Shown piece by piece: positions 10,643 through 19,033 of a stretch of DNA of 64,000 nucleotides. Both the position numbers and the translations under genes were made by a program. Source of the DNA: Nematopogon swammerdamellus (taxonomy: Eukaryota; Arthropoda; Insecta; Lepidoptera; Adelidae); the NCBI GenBank assembly GCA_946902875.1, contig OX336355.1, positions 8,639,347-8,703,346 of the forward strand, in the 5' to 3' direction. Each line of letters opens with the position of its first letter. Positions within the stretch are counted from its first letter, which is position 1. The notes under the pieces were generated by a model. That model was not told the DNA's origin. It made no database searches and saw only the letters and a program-made list of their open reading frames with translations.

Positions 10643-10709
10643 CGCCATCTTTTGTTATTCCTGATGATCTTGAGCTCTTTCGACACGTACGAACTGCACA
10701 ACTCGCCAT
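10630..10709 (-). CDS. Probable first coding exon of a THAP-domain protein (nested, opposite strand)
   Basis: Read on the minus strand from an ATG at 10709 in a good context (GCAAAATGG), the frame gives MASCAVRTC, then a basic-serine stretch, then KDGVTFH, and stops two bases into the next codon at a GTAAGT donor (intron begins at 10629). THAP domains are C2CH zinc-binding DNA-recognition modules found in nuclear proteins and in P-element-type transposases. They begin M-x2-4-C-x2-4-C and continue to a (T/S)F(H)(K/R)FP motif. The first coding exon of human THAP1 ends at the same place and phase, two bases into the codon after FH. The two first Cys ligands are visible; the CxxH pair and the AVPTIF box would lie in later exons. 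I did not find these on the minus strand within the window. It could be a live nested gene with a distant exon 2, a relic, or part of a transposon. Confidence 0.55.
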
Positions 10710-11880
10710 TTTGCGTAGTGCACATATACGTGTTCTTTGTCCCCAAGTCACATGTGCACTGACGTTCGATCCCGCAGACTATTATATTGTAAGAGCATAA
10801 TGCACTAAGACGCGGCTAATTTTCCCATATAATAGCGCTCGACGGTTGCCACTCCCGTATGTATGCTTGGTGTTTCCAATATCCTAAGTTTAATTAGCTA
10901 TCAGTTTTTTGGCTCTACTGAAAATTCTGTTACAATGGAAATAGTTCTTTTTGAACATACTCTCCTCATTTGTCTTGTAATACAATCTCTCTGCTATAAT
11001 TGTCTTTGAAATCGGCCTTGCAAACTCCAATGACAGCCATCTCGCAACATTTTCATAGAACTATCTCTGTTATGTAGTTATGTATGAGTTTTTCAGGTGG
11101 TAGCTTCAATTTAATATTAATGTACTCACAAAGTAGTTTTTCAACACATAAACAGGCGTAAACTTACCTTCATAAAGTTGTGTCAATGGGAAATGTAGAA
11201 CACGAGGGGTCGGTGTCATATTCGCCCTTCGCGCATGTACACTTCGTTAGGTAGGCTTTGAGGGAAGGGTCTTCCTGCGAGTGTGTCCAAATTGGTTCGC
11301 CGGGACAGGGGGGAGGGGGGGCAGGACCCCCTCCGATTAAGCTCCCGGAGGCAGTCGGGGGGCGGAAGTGTTTAATTAGCCCCCTCCCTCCGCAGCAGGG
11401 GGTCTGCGTCGCTCAGAAAGATTTCACGAGATAATTTGTTTTAGTAAAGGAAGCGACGTTGAGAAGGAAGCTTAACAATATCTAGCAATGTTTTAAGCTT
11501 TTTCGTGTATTTTGAAACGTTGAATCGGGACAACGAATACTTGGTCTTAGTCTGAAGTTGACTTGTGACTTGAGAGGGGTTTTTTATGGAATGGTGATTC
11601 CCAAAGAGTTTACGTCGCCGTAATACAAACTCTTTGGTGATTCCATATAAGATCGAGGGAGATTAGGGTTTTTTTATGGAATGGAGATTCCATATAAGGT
11701 CGAGGGAGATTAGGGGTTTTTTATGGAATGGAGATTCCATATAAGGTCGAGGGGTTTTTTTAATCACACCACGGAACTATAACTTCTAACGTACACGCAC
11801 CCATTTGTTGTTGTATTAGTTTGATTCAACGTCGGTACGTAAGTTCGGCAGCAGCGTCGTCGTATTTTTAATATAATATG
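10710..11880. other. Intronic stretch, partly GC-rich
   Basis: The stretch contains a C/G-rich block near 11290-11400 and three diverged copies of a TTTTTATGGAATGG-AGATTCCATATAAGGTCGAGG unit at 11580-11760. On the minus strand a frame around 11166-11300 encodes a Cys-containing peptide followed by a stop beside a GTAAGT, but I cannot link it to a family. Confidence 0.4.
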
Positions 11881-12110
11881 TACATACATATCACACACGC
11901 TGAATCCCGGCAATCGGGTTAAGCAGAGTAATCGGTGTTGTGCTGCACGAAATCTGGTAAATTACAGCACAACACCGACCACCACTTTTCGCAAAGTATT
12001 CGAACAAGATTCAATCGATCAAGCAGCAAGTAAGGCACGAAGACCCACCTGCTGCATGACTCGATGGAAGTACCGTGCCAAGGTGAGAGGTGGCGAACCT
12101 GTCGCCCTTA
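11881..12110 (-). repeat. Family A repeat, truncated, minus strand
   Basis: This is the reverse complement of the 3' two thirds of the element at 4701-5025, from the TTGTCGGGATTCAGC end to GCGACAGG. It stops abruptly at 12110, directly next to the ACTTAC (minus-strand GTAAGT) at 12111-12116. Confidence 0.85.
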
Positions 12111-12116
12111 ACTTAC

Positions 12117-12309
12117 CGTCGTGCATGTACATTTTTTGCGATAGTATATACTTATGTAAGCTCGGGTCAAGGACGAGATTTTCACGAAAATAGAACGAAA
12201 CCGCGGGTTCTGTTTTATCCACGTCGCCATCTTTCACGAACACATTCCTCGCTCTCGTCCTCCGGGTTAGGACAGGCACAGAAATTTGAGTCGTCGCGTC
12301 GCACATACG
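12117..12309 (-). other. Exon-like open segment on the minus strand, unidentified
   Basis: A minus-strand open frame, stop-free from 12441 at least, is bounded by a possible AACCGCAG acceptor near 12310 and a perfect G-GTAAGT donor at 12116. It reads NRMCDATTQISVPVLTRR and VSFYFRENLVLDPSLHKY near its end. About 45 bp of its 3' end resemble 11221-11270. I do not recognise a domain. It may be a chance frame, a relic, or an exon of an unknown nested gene. Confidence 0.2.
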
Positions 12310-12319
12310 GTTAGCTGCG

Positions 12320-13106
12320 GTTATTATATGCTTAAAATAGGTAGATGTGTTGCCTGAGCACAGCAAGTGGCACTTTAAAACCAGGGCGATTGCCCCCCTT
12401 AAACATATACATGTCTCTTTTTTGCTCTCAACAACAGACATGCCGCCCTACTTGCTCTTGTAATATTGTGACGCTCAAGGTCGTGCTATTTGTGAACACA
12501 TAATGTCGTGTAGACAACGTATCTACACCTCATAATATAAAATCATTGGTTATCCGTAGGAGTACGGAATATAAAACTTTCGAAACAGTTGGGAGAAAAT
12601 TTTTCGAGAGAGCCGAGATTTTGTAAGACAACAGTAAGCAATAACAACAATATTAATTTCATGTTTATTGTCTCAAGAGACAATAGGAAATTGAATTCAC
12701 ATTTCGTAAATATTGTAATTAAAAAATAATTTTAATTTTAGTAGCTAGACTTCGAGACACTTAACGATTTTATGAGCATCTCAGTAAATACTGATTTTGA
12801 AACCCTAAAATTTTTTAAACATCGATATTCTAAATAGTAGCTTCGATTTCTGCTATTTCAGACTTCGCACGCAGGCAACCTATCACAGCGCACAATTAAG
12901 TCGCTGCTCTCAACGAAAATTCACCTGAAATATTTAATTAAATGTCAAAATGGAGATATTCTTTAGCAAACGCTTCTTCACTAGAGCACTTGGCGGCTTC
13001 AACGCTCGTCCATTGTAGGATTTGGTCATATACATTATACGTGAATGGTAATTATATCTTTCGAATGCTCAAATCAGTGAAACACTACAACTGCGGGTAT
13101 TTAGCG
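12320..13106. other. Intronic sequence without recognised features
   Basis: AT-rich sequence. Small ORFs such as the one at 12942-13127 lack splice or domain support. Confidence 0.5.
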
Positions 13107-13400
13107 GTGATTACCAACTACAGTTGACGTTACCTTTAGATAACCGACTGGAGTTGCCGTTACGCTTTAGATTATCAACTACAAATTGACGTTACCTTTA
13201 GATAACCGGCTGGAGTTGGCGTCACACTTTAGATTACCAACTACAGTTGACGTTACCTTTAGATAACCGACTAGAATTGATGTTATACTTTAGATTACCA
13301 ACTACAGTTGACGTTACCTTTAGATAACCCACTAGAGTTAACGTTACACTTTATATTACCGATTACAGTTGACGTTTCACTTTAGATTACCGACTAGACT
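13107..13400 (+). repeat. Tandem array of 30-31-bp units before the cytoplasmic exon
   Basis: Units alternate ACTACAGTTGACGTTACC with GACTAGAGTTGACGTTAC, joined by TTTAGATTACC or TTTAGATAACC, so the higher-order period is about 61 bp. A second, shorter block of the same unit lies at 13577-13692. The two blocks are separated by the duplicated splice-site segment at 13401-13577. Confidence 0.9.
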
Positions 13401-13577
13401 TGACGGTGATACCATCGCTGCAGTGCGTCCCAACTCTCGAATATCTCCATCACGACTCTTTTGCGAATAATCATCTCTGTTGACAAACGGCGGTGTTGCA
13501 TGCAACCTCATGGTTTAAGTCTCGGTCGCGAGCATTTTTGCTTATTTCTTTTTTCTCGCAGTTCTGCTACTCGCCGT
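13401..13577 (+). repeat. Duplicate of the cytoplasmic-exon 3' splice site region (decoy acceptor)
   Basis: Two pieces flanking the true acceptor are present twice. GACGGTGATACCATCG and the following CAACTCT occur at about 13403-13437 and again at 13695-13730. The pyrimidine tract, CTCGCAG and the first 16 exon bases occur at 13540-13577 and again at 13733-13772. The upstream copy ends in CAG at 13559-13561 and has a good polypyrimidine tract. The copy then runs straight into the 30-bp array. Confidence 0.9.
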
Positions 13578-13692
13578 TACCTTTAGATAACCGACTAGAG
13601 TTGACGTTACATTTAGATAACCGACTAGAGTTGACGTTACATTTAGATAACCGACTAGAGTTGACGTTACACTTTAGATTACCAACTAGAGG
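13577..13692 (+). repeat. Second block of the 30-bp tandem array
   Basis: Three near-identical copies of ACCGACTAGAGTTGACGTTA with TTTAGATA linkers, and one diverged copy, sit between the decoy acceptor and the real one. Confidence 0.88.
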
Positions 13693-13756
13693 TTGACGGT
13701 GATACCATCGTTGCAGTGGTTCCCAACTCTATTATTTCTTAATTTTTTTCTCGCAG

Positions 13757-13957
13757 TTCTGCTACTCGCCGTGGTGGTGCACCGGCGGCGCGCGGACGCG
13801 TGGGCGGAGAAGGAGCTGGACGACATCCGGGAGAACATAATCGCGTACGAGGACGAGGGAGGCGGCGAGGGCGACGCCGGCTACGACCTGCACGTGCTGC
13901 GGCAGATGTACGACGCGCCGCCGCAGGACACGGACCCGAGCTTCATGCAGGCGCCAG
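13757..13957 (+). CDS. CadN: Cadherin-N-like gene, end of membrane helix and juxtamembrane cytoplasmic domain
   Basis: The exon follows TTTTTTTCTCGCAG. Its first two bases complete the codon from 2382, giving ILLLAVVV, the inner half of the helix, then the basic stop-transfer HRRR. The cytoplasmic part has AEKELDDIRENIIAYEDEGG, then DLHVLRQMYD and DTDPSFMQAPG. The DIRENIxxYxDEGGGE block is the conserved p120-catenin-binding juxtamembrane motif of classical cadherins. The 201-bp exon ends one base into a Gly codon. The reading frame and phase require the exon to end at 13957, where the next bases are GC, not GT. The first 16 bases and acceptor are duplicated 195 bp upstream. Confidence 0.92.
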
Positions 13958-13963
13958 GCGAGC
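13955..13963 (+). promoter_or_regulatory. Probable GC-type 5' splice site (CAG|GCGAGC)
   Basis: The exon must end one base into a Gly codon to join 16854 in frame (…QAPG then GMVGAA…). At that point the sequence is CAG followed by GCGAGC. The first GT downstream is at 14037, about 80 bp away. The match to the GC-AG donor consensus is good at -3 to +5 apart from the obligatory C at +2; +6 is C rather than T. The acceptor is a normal TTTCGCAG at 16853. Confidence 0.75.
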
Positions 13964-14027
13964 TATTGCATACATACACACATACACACCCTCTCACATA
14001 CATACATACACACATACACACATATAA
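13958..14027 (+). repeat. ACAT/ACAC microsatellite next to the GC donor
   Basis: A run of CATACACA-type repeats begins about 10 bp downstream of the donor. It stays open in the exon's frame, so intron read-through adds His/Thr/Tyr-rich residues before a stop at 14113-14115. Confidence 0.85.
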
Positions 14028-14348
14028 CTCTCCAATTGTCCTCCATTCCTCGCGGTCTTCAGCGGTACGGTTACATTATAATAACGGGAGAATTAACTTT
14101 TTTGATAACATATGATTTGTGTTTTGTGTGTGTAATTTACCAGAGTCCTTGCAGTGCAACACGAATTACAACCGCTCTATCAAGAGAATCGTCTTCCCCC
14201 GATTCTCTGGATAGAACGGGTGGTATATATGCATGTACATATATGTAGAAATAGAGACTAGAGTCATATATCCAAAAAGTTAATTCTCCTGTTATTATAA
14301 TGTAACCGTACCGCTGAAGACCAGGAGAAATGGAGGACAATTGGAGAG
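14028..14348. mobile_element. Hairpin-forming element with arms of about 75 bp
   Basis: The left arm at 14028-14106 and the right arm at 14270-14348 are near-perfect reverse complements (for example TCTTCAGCGGTACGGTTAC against GTAACCGTACCGCTGAAGA). The loop contains a second smaller inverted repeat (AGAGAATCG at 14184 against CGATTCTCT at 14199). The right arm runs into TGTCCAGCAGTGGACGTATA, a phrase found at the 3' ends of lepidopteran LINEs. It is probably an inverted duplication of a LINE tail. Confidence 0.8.
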
Positions 14349-14692
14349 GTCTTATGTCCAGCAGTGGACGTATACATACCCTGTTGGACATGCGAGGCGG
14401 TTTAACATAGGCTCGTTAAACCAAGTCACCGAAGAATGTGGCAGGCAAAGATTTAAATCGATAAATAGGGCATAGTCTAACAACGCGCACTGCAGACAGT
14501 GTCACCAATGAAAGGGCCGCATGCGGCTACTTCGCATCAGTCGCAGCGCCGCGCGCGTGTTGAGAGGCTGTTTCACGGAACAGTAGAAGGAAGACAGGAA
14601 GTAACGCGCCGATGCGCGAGTGCATAGCGTTAGCGTTTTGTTAACACGAGGCAGCTTTTGATGCGATTCTTGGCGACTACCTACTGTACATG

Positions 14693-15092
14693 AGCGGCGG
14701 GTGGCCGAGTGGTTTGGGCATCGGCTTCTCATGCGAGAGGTCCCGGGTTCGAATCCGGTCGGCGTGTACCAATGAGTTTTTTCCGACGAAAAAAATTACG
14801 TGCATACCTACACCTGCTGCTTCACCGTTCGGAACCGGTGTAAAACTGTAGGTCCCTTCCCTTGCCCCTTACTAGGTGGTAGGCTCAAACTGTAGCCGAC
14901 TGGGTTGGTACCACCGTACTGGATGTAAGATGGCCGCATAGCAGCCACGGTTGTGTTCTCCTCTAGTCCAGTATAGCCAGCAATCCAGGGAAGTCTCCGG
15001 AATGGCACCTACCTTCTCGGACGTGATATTGGCTATATGCGCTTTGGCCCCTCCGACTCAGCGGCCCATACCGGATTACATTAAAAAAAAAA
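14693..15092 (+). mobile_element. tRNA-derived SINE (family B), full length with poly(A)
   Basis: The head GCGGGTGGCCGAGTGG carries a tRNA A box and GGGTTCGAATCCGGTC carries a B box, in the arrangement of a pol III promoter. A body with GTAAAACTGTAGGTCCCTTC and GGTACCACCGTACTGGATG follows, then TATTGGCTATATGCG and an A-rich tail. It is a retroposon mobilised by LINE enzymes, not a working tRNA gene. Other copies are at 16402-16808, 46658-46900 and 56861-57133. Confidence 0.88.
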
Positions 15093-15489
15093 CATGAATT
15101 CACACACACCGTTATGTCTAATCGGTGACGAACTCTTGATCGCTTTGCCCTGTCTATTGATTTAAACCTTCGGCGGCATGTCTATAATTAATGACATACA
15201 AAATGGTAATGATAAATAGTTCCGCGCGCTCATATACCTACCGCCAATATAATAGGAGGCGTAATGCGCCGCTCCGCCGCCCCGCCGCCGCCGTCGCGAA
15301 CGGTATATTCAAAGGCTAACTTTCATCTTTTATCCCTTTGAGGCGCACTCCTTATTGTATGAAAGCGTAATCATGTTGGAAATAGAAAATATACTTTAAT
15401 GTAATTGGATCATTCTTAACAGGAGGCCATTGCTAGCGAGAAAATTGAGAATCGAGTGTATTTCGAGTAAAATCGAGAAAGAGCGCTCT

Positions 15490-15850
15490 ATATCTGATGG
15501 CCCATCACTAGCCCGAATCGAGGCCACGCATATGGTGTCTAACGAAGCTCGTGAACATTCGGTCGCATGCCAGCCTGCCTATTCACGCCTCTCTTGAAGG
15601 ACCCGAGACTATACTTTGGGGGAAATATGTGGGCAGGGAGAACGTTCCAGAATTTACCAGTTCTGTGGAGGAGAGATCTGCAGAACCGATTGATAGGCAT
15701 CCTCGGTGAGCCCAGCGTATAGGGGATGCAATCCCTGCCCAGTGCGCGTTGGAAATGAGGTGGAAAGGGGACGGCGGGATCGCGTCAAACAGCTCCTCTG
15801 AGCATTCGCCATGGGATAAGCGATAGGATAGAACACACTTCAGGCGCTGA
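15490..15850 (+). repeat. Dispersed repeat family D, longest copy
   Basis: It shares CATTCGGTCGCATGC, TTCACGCCTCTCTTGAAGGA, CCCGAGACT and GGGGAAATATGTGGGCAGGG with 48759-48960, and part of this with 57721-57890. The copy here extends about 200 bp further 3' than the others. I see no intact ORF. The class is unknown; it may be an eroded internal part of a LINE. Confidence 0.7.
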
Positions 15851-16400
15851 CATCCCTACGAAGTTACGAAGTACTCGTATGCATAAGGAGTTGCAATGTA
15901 TACATTTTAATCGGAATATCGTACTCTATTTCCAACTGTACTGCTAGTGGATTGGCCTCCAGGTCCGCGAAAATGCAAACATTATTTTAATATTTTTACC
16001 GAAATAAAAGGAAAAATGTATTATTTTCATTTTTGCACAAAAAGGTCACGGATGTATCTTAGGGACTCCGTTATGAAATCCAAAGTTATTTGATTTTATT
16101 TTGCTCGCTTACTTAGAAATCATGTTAGAATTACGTTACTTTTACTTCATTCTTTTCTGGATTAGCCCAGGTACGATAGACAGCCCTTTACAAATTGTAC
16201 AAAATGTACTAGGATTGGTTCTGTCATGTCGAACGAATTCATCCTATGATTCTCTTTTATAAACCATACATATACAAAACACATTGCCCTTCCTTTCGCT
16301 ATAAATTATGTAGCAACAGAGTCATAAAACTCTGCAAGTTTATAAAATAATCCAAAAATGTTCTGTCATTATTGCCTTAATCCATTGTCGTTACAACAGG
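15851..16400. other. Intronic sequence without recognised features
   Basis: AT-rich sequence between family D and the second SINE. I see nothing in it. Confidence 0.5.
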
Positions 16401-16401
16401 T

Positions 16402-16808
16402 AGCGGCGGGTGGCCGAATGGTTTGGGTATCGGCTTCTCACGCGAGAGGTCCGAGGTTCGAATTCGGTCGGCGTGTACCAATGAGTTTTTTCTGACGAAA
16501 AAATTTACGTGCATACCTACACCTGCTGCTTCACCGTTCGGAACCGGTGTAAAACTGTAGGTCCCTTCCCTTGCCCCTTACTAGGTGGTAGGCTCAAATT
16601 GTAGCCAACTGGGTTGGTACCACCGTACTGAATGTAAGATGGCCGCATAGCAGCCTCGGTTGTGTTCTCCTCTAGTCCGGTATAGCCAGCAATCCAGGGA
16701 AGTCTCCGGTATGGCACCTACCTTCTCAGAGGTGATATTGGCAAGTCAGAGCATGTACTTTGGCCCCTCTAACTCAGCCACCCATACCGGATTACATAAA
16801 AAAAAAAT
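16402..16808 (+). mobile_element. tRNA-derived SINE (family B), full length, close to an exon
   Basis: This is the same element as 14693-15092, in the same orientation, with tRNA-like A and B boxes at 16408-16470. Its poly(A) ends only about 45 bp before the acceptor at 16853, so it has replaced most of the region where branch-point signals would normally lie. Confidence 0.88.
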
Positions 16809-16853
16809 AAAGGTGTGTCGACAAACTCTTCAACCATCTCTATAATTTCGCAG

Positions 16854-17012
16854 GCGGCATGGTCGGCGCGGCGCCCGACATCTCCGGCTTCCTCGACGAC
16901 AAGAAGTCCGTGTTGGATCGCGATCCCGAGACCAATCCGTACGACGACGTCCGCCACTACGCATACGAGGGCGACGGCAACACGAGCGGCTCGCTATCGT
17001 CGCTTGCTAGCT
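16854..17012 (+). CDS. CadN: Cadherin-N-like gene, catenin-binding cytoplasmic exon
   Basis: The exon lies between TTTCGCAG and a strong GTGAGT donor at 17013. The phases join both neighbours. It reads GMVGAAPDISGFLDDKKSVL, DRDPETNPYDDVRHYAYEGDG and then TSGSLSSLAS. The DDVRHYAYEGDGxxxGSLSSL core is the beta-catenin-binding region of classical cadherins, whose serines are phosphorylated by CK1/CK2/GSK3 in studied homologues. The PDI-GxFLDDKK lead-in resembles insect CadN better than shotgun, in my recollection of those families. Confidence 0.93.
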
Positions 17013-17073
17013 GTGAGTATATCTCTATCGTTGCCTTCATCTTCACTTATACTGTTACCGTCCTGTCCTGGTC

Positions 17074-17444
17074 GCATATTTCCAAAGTCTAGTATGCGAG
17101 TTGCTCTGATTGGTGGAGAGACGAGTCTGGCTCCGCCTCCGGCACCCCCAGCTAACCTACCGATATTCGTTTGGTCGCATATGCACTTTGGTGGCTCAGT
17201 GGTAGAGTGTAGGGTTTTTATGTTTTCGATCTCGGCCATGGGTTCGTGTCCCTTTTGCCAAAATTTGTTTTGTTTTACTTTTTTTAAGCAATGTTGGCGT
17301 GTTAAAATTAGGTTATGGTTATTTTTTTTTATAACCACCTAAGAAAACTTTATTTTCGGAAGTACTTCCGAAATTTATATTTCCCGCCAAAGTTGAGAAC
17401 GACCAATCAGAGCAACTCGCATACTAGACTTTGGAAATATGCGT
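17074..17444. mobile_element. 371-bp TIR element (MITE) with tRNA-like interior
   Basis: A nearly perfect terminal inverted repeat of about 40 bp runs CGCATATTTCCAAAGTCTAG… inward at the left and is mirrored at 17402-17442. The flanks TCCTGGT and TCCGGGT could be an imperfect target duplication. Inside, GGTGGCTCAGTGGTAGAG and GGGTTCGTGTCCC look like tRNA A and B boxes. It sits 62 bp after the donor at 17013. Confidence 0.85.
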
Positions 17445-17489
17445 CCGGGTCCGTGCTTCACCTAGGTTCTCCACCTGGGTGAAGCATGG

Positions 17490-18000
17490 GATACTTACAG
17501 GTGTTCATGCTCCAACTGATAAATTCATATTCACTACTGTTACCTTCATATTCACTATCGTTGCCTTTGCCGTCATTTTAGCTATCATTATCGTCATCGT
17601 CTCAATCATTACAGCCATTTTCTCTATAGTTACCGTAACGTTAGCTATCTCTACCGTTATCTTCACTATCATTACTATAATATTCCCCGTCATCTTCACT
17701 ATTGTTATCGTCATCTTTACTATCATTACTGTAAATATATTTAAATTTATATAATTATCATATATAATCTATTTATATACAAACTAAATTGTTAAAAATA
17801 TAAGCGACGTACTTGTTTTGTACAAGTTTGCACGAAAAGTATTTCTATCCTCACTACAGCTGTAATCACTATCTTTAGCATCATCCTACTTCCGTTACCG
17901 TCTTCCTCATTATTGTTACCGCGATCTTCATTATCGTTACAGAATGGTTTACCTTCGTTACCGATATTTACATTAGCATTACTGCCATTTACAGCATTGC
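17490..18000 (+). repeat. Degenerate ATCGTTACC / TTCACTATC low-complexity tract
   Basis: A drifting hexamer- and trimer-like repeat (TTCACTATCGTTACC and variants) in two blocks, 17525-17750 and 17850-17990, is separated by about 100 bp of unrelated AT-rich DNA. It produces a very hydrophobic 107-residue frame on the plus strand that I regard as an artefact. Confidence 0.75.
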
Positions 18001-18482
18001 TGCCAAGTTGTCTTGCTTTCCTTTAGAGGTAGTAAATAGATGACTGGTGAACCAAATTAGCTTACTTAAATAAAAGTTCTGGCGAAGCTTTGTTCTTCAA
18101 CGAAACTTTTAATATCCAAGCGTCTGTAAAGTTTTGCTTACTTATTTCGAATTTGCGCTCTACACTTCATTGTACCTTTAAGGTGTTCATTCATCTGAAA
18201 ATATTATTTCTTTGTAATTAGCAACACTCCAGTGGAGTCTATTGTGCTCGCCGATTTAATTTCATTACCCAATTGTGTTTTAAATTTCTCGAATAAAATG
18301 ATAGCATTTATGCAAAGAGGAAATGTCTGAAAAGTCAATATAAAGGATTGTCATTAGCGTAGGAAAATTAACCGTAATGCACTGGGAATACAGTGCAGTT
18401 TTAAATTAGTTGTCGTTATTCACGCGCGGTTGGGCCGTTGTACGTTCGATGTTGGTTGGAGTAGAGACAGCATATTGAATCA

Positions 18483-18840
18483 CTTCAATCAATACTAATA
18501 ATAAATCTGTAAAGGATTGTTATGGGAAAGTTACTTTGTTTTATGAGATACTGCGTATGTAGACTCTATGTATGATACTAAAACTAAATTGACGATTTTT
18601 AGAAATCTTTACTGTATGTGTGTATTTTCCTCCATAACTCTTGAACCGATCATCCGAATTGGATGTAACTTAGTACACGCACATTTGACTATACGTGACA
18701 CAGGATAGGTTAAAATTCAGTTCCGCTTACGCTAATATGTGGCTCTCATACAAACCGAATTGTTCCACGCTCCGAAAGAAAGGTGCAGTAGCGGGCTTAC
18801 TTCCTTTTTTCTTTTTTTAAATAAGAATTGCACGGGCGTC
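18483..18840 (+). repeat. Dispersed repeat family E
   Basis: It starts ATACTAATAATAAATCTGTA and continues TACTTTGTTTTATGAGATAC, GATACTAAAACTAAATTGAC and CCATAACTCTTGAACCGATC. It ends near AAGAATTGCACGGGCG. Other copies are at 41516-41880 (+) and 32815-33075 (-). No ORF is present; probably non-autonomous. Confidence 0.75.
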
Positions 18841-19033
18841 AGATAGTTGCCATGTCAGTGTTCCCTTTGGTCGTTGACATCTTGAAGTTTGAAGAGAAAA
18901 ATAAAATTATGTAGTTTAAACAACTCATTTTTATAGATAGAGAGAAAATACCTTATCGCTGCAAAAAAAAAAATATTACAGAAATAAGCACAATTTTTTA
19001 AATAATCGTTCTCACAGAACATAACCATTACGG

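Larger units (their letters stand above)
2383..13756 (+). other. 11.4-kb cadherin intron splitting the transmembrane helix
   Basis: This intron lies between the two halves of the transmembrane segment (GTGAGT donor at 2383, TCGCAG acceptor ending at 13756). It holds an AGGGTTCCGTA-family copy, a family-A repeat in each orientation, the foldback complex at 6921-10642, a THAP-type exon on the opposite strand, and two arrays of 30-bp units just before its 3' end. Confidence 0.85.

Noticed and set aside
11100..11290. Minus-strand frame HFPLTQLYE near 11200 as the missing THAP exon 2
   Set aside because: It resembles the FPLT start of THAP exon 2, but it lies 5' of the putative THAP first exon on that strand, has no AG acceptor before it, and lacks the Trp and CxxH that must follow.
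1586..13756. A second, alternative transmembrane exon as in Drosophila CadN
   Set aside because: I looked for a hydrophobic segment entering in phase 0 and ending in phase 1 with splice signals and found none by eye; a diverged copy remains possible.
14697..14765. A tRNA gene
   Set aside because: A and B boxes are present, but the sequence continues directly into a SINE body with an A-tail and recurs at 16408, so it is a retroposon head.
17431..17754. Highly hydrophobic 107-residue frame that looks like a multi-pass membrane protein
   Set aside because: It is translated from a degenerate ATC/TTC low-complexity tract; Ile/Val/Phe/Thr follow directly from the trinucleotides, and it stops with the tract.
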